A DNA stretch of 64,000 nucleotides. Source: Natranaeroarchaeum sulfidigenes (GTDB lineage: Archaea > Halobacteriota > Halobacteria > Halobacteriales > Natronoarchaeaceae). The notes under the pieces are model-generated. The model had not been told where the DNA came from and ran no database searches. It worked only from the letters and a program-made list of their open reading frames with translations. Below are positions 58,646 to 64,000 of the stretch, piece after piece. The stretch is from positions 2,794,788 through 2,858,787 of the forward strand of contig NZ_CP064786.1 of NCBI RefSeq assembly GCF_017094485.1, given 5' to 3'. Every line of letters begins with the position of its first letter. Positions within the stretch are counted from its first letter, which is position 1. Both the position numbers and the translations under genes were made by a program.

Positions 58646-60007
58646 ATGTTCGATTCACCGCTCAAAGCCGTCGTTGATGGGATACCAGGAACCGTGTACC
58701 GACGGTCCAGTTCCCGGCCACAACCGATCGAGCGAGCGACGCCCGGTCTGCAAGAGCTTGCGGGCCTCGAAGCGTCCGCGCTCGATGGTGACGAGCGGGG
58801 CTGGCTCGATATCGTCGTCGAAGACGATCGACCGGATCTCCTCGAAGCCATGAGCGATCCCCCACAGGACGGCGTCGAAACGAGTACCTACCGGATCGAG
58901 ACCGACTGTGGGGACGAACGGTGGGTCCGTGACCGATTTCGAGCAGTCTCGGACGAGCGGATCGAGGGATTCGTCGTCGATGTTACGTCGTCGATGCAGG
59001 AGCGACGTGAACTCGAAGCGGAGATCGATCGGCTCGAGGCGATCTTCGAGTCAATCCCGGCCCACGTGTACGTCAAGGATCGTGATGGCCGTCACGTGCG
59101 GGTGAGCAAGCATCTCGAGTTCGCAGAGAACGTCGTGGGAAAGACGGATCTAGACGTCGAGGGGATCGCGGACGAACACGTCGAGGGGAGCTACGCCGAT
59201 GACATGCGGGTGATCGAGGAAGGCGTCTCGATCATCGACAAGGAAGAGTATCTGCGGGGGATCGAACAGTGGAACCGGACGTCGAAACAGCCGCTCCGTG
59301 TCGACGGTGAGGTGGTCGGACTGGTCGGGATCACACAGCGGATTACAGACCGGAAACTGACAGAGCAGGAGCTCCAGCGCCGGACTGAGCGGTTAGAGGA
59401 GTTCACGGAGACGCTTACACACGACATCAGGAACCCGCTGAATATCGCCAGAGGACACGCCGAACTCGCCATGGAGACCGACGATCAATCACACCTCGAA
59501 GAACTCGTCACGTCGCTCGATCGTGCGAACGAGATCATCGACGATGTCATTGCACTCTCACAGGCTGAGGAAATCAATCTTGACGCCACGACAGTGACAG
59601 TATCGGATGTCTGTCAGGATGCCTGGCGGAGTGTCAGCACGATCGATGCCTCACTGTCGCTGCCGGAGCGCGACATCCTCGTGGAGGCGGATCGGTCACA
59701 GCTATCCAGAGTCCTCGAAAACCTGTTCAGAAACGCCGTCAAGCACGCCGCGTCCGACGTTTCGATCGAGGTCGAAGCGATCGAATCGGACGGCACGGTA
59801 ACTGGATTCGCGGTCGAGGACGATGGACCCGGAATCCCGCCTGATGAGCGCGATCGGGTGTTCGAGACGAACTACACCATCGCGGACAACGGCTCCGGGG
59901 TTGGTCTCTCCATCGTCGCGGATATCGTCGAGGCACATGGCTGGACGATCTCGGTTACTGACGGAACGGAGGGCGGCGCACGCTTCGAGATCACCGGCGT
60001 CGAATGA
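58646..60007 (+). CDS. PAS sensor histidine kinase 3
   Basis: 453 residues. PAS region with AHVYVKDRDGRHVRVSKHLEFAENVVGKTDLDVEG, linker ITDRKLTEQEL, phospho-acceptor His259 in TLTHDIRNPLNIARGHAEL, N-box NLFRNAVKHA, G1 [19 protein letters not shown]. Third member of the tandem set, 94 bases after kinase 2. It ends one base before the stop of the convergent DUF7260-like gene. It is the closest of the three to the pst operon, but no sequence evidence ties it to phosphate. Confidence 0.88.
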   Translation: MFDSPLKAVVDGIPGTVYRRSSSRPQPIERATPGLQELAGLEASALDGDERGWLDIVVEDDRPDLLEAMSDPPQDGVETSTYRIETDCGDERWVRDRFRAVSDERIEGFVVDVTSSMQERRELEAEIDRLEAIFESIPAHVYVKDRDGRHVRVSKHLEFAENVVGKTDLDVEGIADEHVEGSYADDMRVIEEGVSIIDKEEYLRGIEQWNRTSKQPLRVDGEVVGLVGITQRITDRKLTEQELQRRTERLEEFTETLTHDIRNPLNIARGHAELAMETDDQSHLEELVTSLDRANEIIDDVIALSQAEEINLDATTVTVSDVCQDAWRSVSTIDASLSLPERDILVEADRSQLSRVLENLFRNAVKHAASDVSIEVEAIESDGTVTGFAVEDDGPGIPPDERDRVFETNYTIADNGSGVGLSIVADIVEAHGWTISVTDGTEGGARFEITGVE

Positions 60008-60008
60008 G

Positions 60009-60767
60009 CTACGACGCTTCACTGAGGCGGCGCTCGGTGCGCTCGATCGAGCGGTCGATAACGTCAGCCAGCCGCGCATACACGGCGAGCAGCGGGAACG
60101 TCGTCTCGCAGTACTGATAGAGATACTCCGCGAGGCCGGTCATCGGATCGGGAAGTTCGCGGCGCTGCTGTTCGAGAAAGTCCTGTCGTTCGTCGACCAG
60201 GTCGTCACACTCCGCACGCAGATCGAGGAGTCGTTCGCGGGTGAGCCGGAGGCTATTGAACTCCATCCGGTCGATCGGCTGGTCGAGAATCGAGTCGATC
60301 CGCTCGATGGTGTCGACCACCGTCCGTTCGGCCTCATCGAGGCGTTCTTCCTCGCCGTCGATCAGGGCAAGCACCCGCTTTCTGGTCCTGATCGCCTCGT
60401 TAATCGTCGTGATGAGACTTCGTTTCAGAGGTGGATGGAGCGACTGGCTGCTGGTCACTGCCGCGGCGACTTCCTCGCCCAGTTCGCCGGCCATATGGTC
60501 GCCAAGCGACTCGTCGTAGGCGAGTTCGTAGTGAGAGACATCCATCACCGTCTCGGCGTAGGCGTCGCGGACCGACTCCAGAGCTGTAGAACTCGACGCA
60601 GCGATTCGTGTCTGTCTCCGTCCCGCCCTCGGCTGTGTAGCTTCGAGTTCGACCACCCGCTCGCCGAAGGCCGTGAACGCATCGACCTCCTCGCGCAACT
60701 GACGACGCTCACGCTCCAGCGCGCGTCTCGCGGCATCGATCGGTCCTGTTGGCGTGCTGGTCCCCAC
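60009..60767 (-). CDS. Coiled-coil halophile protein, unknown (DUF7260-like)
   Basis: 252 residues, soluble, almost wholly helical with Arg/Glu-rich heptad stretches (RRALERERRQLREEVDAF at ~14-31, LRLTRERLLDLRAECDDLVDERQDFLEQQRREL at ~171-203). I recall similar proteins as DUF7260, often near signalling or transducer genes in haloarchaea; function unknown. The promoter at 60795-60807 is a strong BRE/TATA match. Divergent from pstS. Confidence 0.7.
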   Translation of the reverse strand: MGTSTPTGPIDAARRALERERRQLREEVDAFTAFGERVVELEATQPRAGRRQTRIAASSSTALESVRDAYAETVMDVSHYELAYDESLGDHMAGELGEEVAAAVTSSQSLHPPLKRSLITTINEAIRTRKRVLALIDGEEERLDEAERTVVDTIERIDSILDQPIDRMEFNSLRLTRERLLDLRAECDDLVDERQDFLEQQRRELPDPMTGLAEYLYQYCETTFPLLAVYARLADVIDRSIERTERRLSEAS

Positions 60768-60794
60768 GTCGCTCGTAGGTCGTGGTGTAGGAAG

Positions 60795-60807
60795 TATAAA
60801 CCTGTCT
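60795..60807 (-). promoter_or_regulatory. BRE/TATA promoter of the DUF7260-like gene
   Basis: Minus strand AGACAGGTTTATA, identical over 13 bases to the thermosome promoter at 103-115, 28-40 bp from the ATG at 60767. Confidence 0.65.
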
Positions 60808-60861
60808 CACAGTCCCGGTCCGGGGACGATCTACGTACTAGAACATAGTGATACAGCGAGC

Positions 60862-60891
60862 GATATATAGATACTGTACAAACTATATATC
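60862..60891. promoter_or_regulatory. Inverted repeat in the pstS promoter
   Basis: GATATATAG (60862-60870) and CTATATATC (60883-60891) form a perfect 9-bp dyad with a 12-base spacer, 43 bp upstream of the pstS ATG. Each arm is also a TATA-like box, so promoter and operator probably overlap. Confidence 0.55.
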
Positions 60892-60933
60892 TCATAGCAG
60901 CCTACTTATTGGAACTTCCCATATCCGTACTCG

Positions 60934-61974
60934 ATGGCACAGAACCCATCGGACACGGGCGACAGCACCGGACGAACTGACAGCACGCGACGAACCTTCC
61001 TCGCCTCCGCGGGTGTGGTCGGCGGGCTGGCACTCGCGGGCTGTCTCGGCGGCGCTGACGGCGATATTTCGGGGACGATCGACGCGTCGGGATCGAACAC
61101 CGTCGCACCGATCACGGACTGGGCGGGCGAGCAGTTCGCCAACGAGTATCCTGACGTGCTCGTCGATGTCGCGCCGGAGGGGACCGGTGCGGGGTTCCAG
61201 GAGTTCTGTCAGGGGAACTCAGCGGTCCAGAGTGCGAGCCGCCAGATTTCTGAGGACGAAATCGACCTCTGTAACGAAAACGACGTCGAGTACCGCTTCC
61301 TCGAGGTCGGTCTCGACGGGCTGTCGGTCGTGAAGAACTCCGAGAACGACTGGGTCGACAACATTACACTTGAGGAACTCCAGTTGATCTGGGAGTTCGA
61401 GGCGACCGACGAGATCACGCAGTGGAGCGATGTCCGAGACGAGTGGCCCGACGAAGAGATGCAGCTCCACGCTCGCGACACCGCGTCCGGGACGTTCGAT
61501 TACTTCACCGAAAATATCAACAGCGAGGTCGGTGACATTCGAGACGACTACTCCGCGACCAGTGCGACCAACGAGATCATGAACGCCGTCGCCGGTAACG
61601 TACACGGCTTTGGCTGGGGCGGACTCGGCTATCTGGTCGACATTCGTGATGATGAGCCGATCGAGGCGGTCCCCGTCGAGAGTGACGCCGATGGCGATTT
61701 CTATCTGCCCACCGAGGAAAACATCGAGGAGGGGCTGTATTCCCCGCTTGCCCGACCGCTGTTTGCGTTTGTCAATCTTGCGAGTCTCGAAGAAGAACCG
61801 GACCTCATCGGCTCGTTCGCTCGTTTCTACACGAACAACGCCCAGGAGTTCGCCCGCGACGAGGGGTTCTTCGCGGCACCCGACGAGGTCACCGAGGAGA
61901 ACCACGACAAGATCGACAGCTGGCTCGATGAGGTCGGCATGGACCCGGACGAGCTCACCGTCCAGCGTGAGTAA
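60934..61974 (+). CDS. pstS: Phosphate-binding lipoprotein PstS
   Basis: 346 residues. TRRTFLASAGVVGGLALAGC is a Tat signal with lipobox Cys at about residue 34. The mature protein starts with SGTIDASGSNTVAPITDWAGEQF, the Thr/Ser phosphate loop of PstS, and contains ARDTASGTFDYFTENI and NEIMNAVAGNVHGFGWGGLGYL. It captures inorganic phosphate outside the cell for PstCAB. First gene of the pst operon, with a 14-base gap to pstC. Confidence 0.93.
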   Translation: MAQNPSDTGDSTGRTDSTRRTFLASAGVVGGLALAGCLGGADGDISGTIDASGSNTVAPITDWAGEQFANEYPDVLVDVAPEGTGAGFQEFCQGNSAVQSASRQISEDEIDLCNENDVEYRFLEVGLDGLSVVKNSENDWVDNITLEELQLIWEFEATDEITQWSDVRDEWPDEEMQLHARDTASGTFDYFTENINSEVGDIRDDYSATSATNEIMNAVAGNVHGFGWGGLGYLVDIRDDEPIEAVPVESDADGDFYLPTEENIEEGLYSPLARPLFAFVNLASLEEEPDLIGSFARFYTNNAQEFARDEGFFAAPDEVTEENHDKIDSWLDEVGMDPDELTVQRE

Positions 61975-61988
61975 TCACGAGGGACACG

Positions 61989-62981
61989 ATGAGCACTGAC
62001 ACTGACCACGGGCCGGGGATCACCGGTGGCACCGCCCAGAGCGATCTGGCAGCCAATCGACGCGCACGACGTGTACTCTTTGGCTGTGCCGCCATCACGG
62101 TCCTCACGACGCTCGCGATCTTTTTCGTGTTGCTGGATAATGCTGCGAGTTACTTCTTCGGATCGCGACTCACCCAGATGCTGCTCGGCGCGAGTACCGA
62201 GCAAGTAATCACGTTCACCGAGTTCTTCACTGGTACGCGGTGGGCACCGACCCACGCGACGCCCGCTCACGGTGTCCTGCCGATCGTCTTCGGAACGATC
62301 GTGATCACCGTCGGCGCGGCGTTCGTCTCGATCCCGATCGGGACGGCGACCGCGATCTACCTCTCGGAGTACGCCTCGCCCGGCGTCCGAGCGAAGCTCA
62401 AACCGACGCTGGAAGTGCTGGCCGGGATCCCGACGATCGTCTACGGCTACTTCGCGATCGCCTTCATCAACCCGGTGTTGCTCGGTCCGATCGCCGACTC
62501 GCTGTTCGGCATCAACATCGGCCGGTACAGCATGCTCTCGGGGATGCTCGTGGTCGGTATCATGACGATCCCGATGGTCTCCTCGATCAGCGAGGACGCC
62601 ATGTCCGCGGTGCCCGACGACCTGCGAAACGGCGCGTACGCCCTCGGCGCGACGAAGTTCGACGTGTCGACGAAAATCGTCCTTCCGGCGTCGATCTCGG
62701 GCGTGTTCGCATCCTACATTCTCGCGGTCTCGCGCGCGATCGGCGAGACGATGGCAGTGACACTGGCGGCCGGGTTCAACGCCAACATCACCGCGAATCC
62801 GTTCGACGAGATCATGACGATGACCGCCTACATGGTCTCGATGGCCCGCGGAACGTCCGCGGTCGGGACTATCGAGTACCAGAGCCTGTTCGCGGTCGGA
62901 CTGTTCCTGTTCGTAATGACGCTGACGATGAATCTGCTCAACGACCGGTTCAAACGCCGCTTCCAGGAGGAGTACCGATGA
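61989..62981 (+). CDS. pstC: Phosphate ABC importer permease PstC
   Basis: 330 residues, six membrane segments after a short hydrophilic N-terminus. The EAA loop is AVPDDLRNGAYALGATKFDVSTKIVLPASISG (~210-242), with the PstC-typical GVLPIVFGTIVITVGAAFVSIPIGTATAIYLSEYA upstream. Its stop overlaps the pstA start by 4 bases (ATGA at 62978). Confidence 0.93.
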   Translation: MSTDTDHGPGITGGTAQSDLAANRRARRVLFGCAAITVLTTLAIFFVLLDNAASYFFGSRLTQMLLGASTEQVITFTEFFTGTRWAPTHATPAHGVLPIVFGTIVITVGAAFVSIPIGTATAIYLSEYASPGVRAKLKPTLEVLAGIPTIVYGYFAIAFINPVLLGPIADSLFGINIGRYSMLSGMLVVGIMTIPMVSSISEDAMSAVPDDLRNGAYALGATKFDVSTKIVLPASISGVFASYILAVSRAIGETMAVTLAAGFNANITANPFDEIMTMTAYMVSMARGTSAVGTIEYQSLFAVGLFLFVMTLTMNLLNDRFKRRFQEEYR

Positions 62982-63898
62982 GCCTCGACACGGAGACTAG
63001 TGGGGAGGCCGACGACGAAGCGCTGTTCACTGAGATCGATCTCGGTTGGGAGCACCTGAAAAACCGGATCTTCCTCGGGATCATCTTCGCGGCGTCGATG
63101 TTCGGCGTCGTCATGCTTGCGCTCCTGTTGTTTGACATCATTACCGACTTCTACGTCGGGATGACGGAGTTCAACATCAGTATGGGTGACTTCCTTACGC
63201 GGGACGGCTCCCGCCGCGAGGAGCTCTCCGGGTTCCGCGGTGCGATCGTTGCCTCGATCATGCTGATGGTCCTGACGGCGATCCTTTCGTTTTTCGTCGG
63301 CGTCGGGTCGGCGATCTACCTCGAAGAGTACGCGCCGGACAACCGGGTCACGCGGCTTATCGAGGCGAACCTCGCGAACCTCGCTGGCGTCCCCTCGATC
63401 GTCTACGGACTGCTCGCGCTCGCCGCGTTCGTCAACGGGATCGGTATGGGGCCGATCCTGCTCGCCGGGGCGATCGCGCTCGCCCTGCTCGTGATGCCGA
63501 TCATCATCGTCTCGACCCAGGAGGCGCTCCGGGCCGTTCCGGACGGCGTCAGGAACGGTTCCTACGCGACCGGTGCGACGAAGTGGCAGACGATTCGGAA
63601 GGTCGTGTTGCCCGCTGCGATGCCCGGTATCATGACCGGGACCATCCTCGCGCTGGCCCGGGCGATCGGCGAGACGGCCCCGCTGATCATGGTCGGCGCG
63701 CTGTTTACCAACCGGATGCCGTTTGGCCCGCTCGATCGGTTCAGCGCGATGCCGACCCAGATCTACAACTGGGCGAACGAACCGAGCCAGCATTTCATCC
63801 ATCTGGCGGCAACCGGTATCGTCGTCCTGCTTGCGTTTATGTTCGCGATGAACGGAATCGCGATCTACCTGCGAAACAGGTACGAGACGGAGGTCTAA
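62978..63898 (+). CDS. pstA: Phosphate ABC importer permease PstA
   Basis: 306 residues from the ATG at 62978; the frame is open further upstream through pstC but that part is not coding. EAA loop AVPDGVRNGSYATGATKWQTIRKVVLPAAMPG and the FFVGVGSAIYLEEYAPDNRVTRLIEANLANLAGVPSIVYG segment are typical of PstA. Six membrane segments. It ends two bases before the next ATG. Confidence 0.93.
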   Translation: MSLDTETSGEADDEALFTEIDLGWEHLKNRIFLGIIFAASMFGVVMLALLLFDIITDFYVGMTEFNISMGDFLTRDGSRREELSGFRGAIVASIMLMVLTAILSFFVGVGSAIYLEEYAPDNRVTRLIEANLANLAGVPSIVYGLLALAAFVNGIGMGPILLAGAIALALLVMPIIIVSTQEALRAVPDGVRNGSYATGATKWQTIRKVVLPAAMPGIMTGTILALARAIGETAPLIMVGALFTNRMPFGPLDRFSAMPTQIYNWANEPSQHFIHLAATGIVVLLAFMFAMNGIAIYLRNRYETEV

Positions 63899-63899
63899 C

Positions 63900-64000
63900 A
63901 TGGCAACAGAAGGAGATAAACTCATCACGACCGACGTGCAGACGAGTAGCACAGGACGGGTCGAGCGGCCGGACGAGACAGTTGTCGCTTCACGACACCT
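63900..64000 (+). CDS. pstB: Start of the phosphate importer ATPase gene (pstB), partial
   Basis: Begins with the ATG at 63900, directly after pstA, and runs off the window. The visible 33 codons encode a hydrophilic N-terminal extension (MATEGDKLITTDVQTSS) ahead of the ABC core, so no Walker motif is yet visible. Identification rests on the operon order pstS-C-A-B, not on domain sequence. Confidence 0.7.
   Translation, partial: MATEGDKLITTDVQTSSTGRVERPDETVVASRH

Noticed and set aside
62240-62977. Longer N-terminus for pstA
   Set aside because: It lies wholly within pstC in another frame; the true PstA begins at 62978 at an ATGA overlap.

Overview
The window is a 64-kb piece of a haloarchaeal (class Halobacteria) chromosome. 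The evidence is high GC with strongly acidic proteins, archaeal BRE/TATA promoters 25-30 bp upstream of many start codons (often giving leaderless or near-leaderless transcripts), few Shine-Dalgarno sites, many Tat-type lipoprotein signals (twin Arg plus a GC lipobox), and typical halophile gene sets: split trpDFEG, HalOD1, tandem PAS histidine kinases and many small membrane or zinc-ribbon proteins. I cannot name the genus.

Layout. 1-2300: start of a thermosome gene, then a membrane histidine kinase and a small unknown. 2300-3420: AT-rich accessory patch with one orphan gene, then tRNA-Ser(GGA) preceded on the plus-strand map by a series of palindromic modules carrying copies of its 3' end. 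3430-13500: RidA and threonine ammonia-lyase, a SpoIIM-like membrane protein, a methyltransferase, citrate synthase, an MFS carrier, a VTT/DedA-type membrane protein, a small zinc finger, and a VapBC toxin-antitoxin pair. 13560-21260: B12-dependent ribonucleotide reductase and a translationally coupled trpDFEG operon with a palindromic operator candidate. 21370-21750: tRNA-Val(GAC) followed by a palindromic module of the same design as at tRNA-Ser. 21820-35880: AI-2E-type membrane protein, penicillin-acylase-like Ntn hydrolase, homoserine kinase, redox flavoproteins, UspA, many conserved halophile unknowns, and a BolA/monothiol glutaredoxin pair. 36000-47300: carB, a CUT1-type carbohydrate ABC importer, then carA back to back with an Lrp/AsnC regulator. 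47900-55460: IPP isomerase, quinone-oxidoreductase-like enzyme, a His-rich MoaB/Mog protein, cupin, and the coupled operon pyrG-guaA(ATP-PPase)-unknown. 55600-64000: three tandem paralogous PAS histidine kinases (one with a perfect 48-bp x3 in-frame repeat), an unknown coiled-coil protein, and pstS-pstC-pstA-(pstB).

Most of the window is housekeeping: amino-acid, pyrimidine/purine and deoxyribonucleotide synthesis, phosphate and sugar uptake. The most unusual signal is non-coding. Both tRNA genes are followed by composite palindromes whose outer arms copy the T-arm of the local tRNA (Ser or Val), while their inner core (AGACGTGCTC...TGCGCGCG) is shared between the two loci. This looks like a small palindromic element family that takes on the 3' end of whichever tRNA it sits beside.
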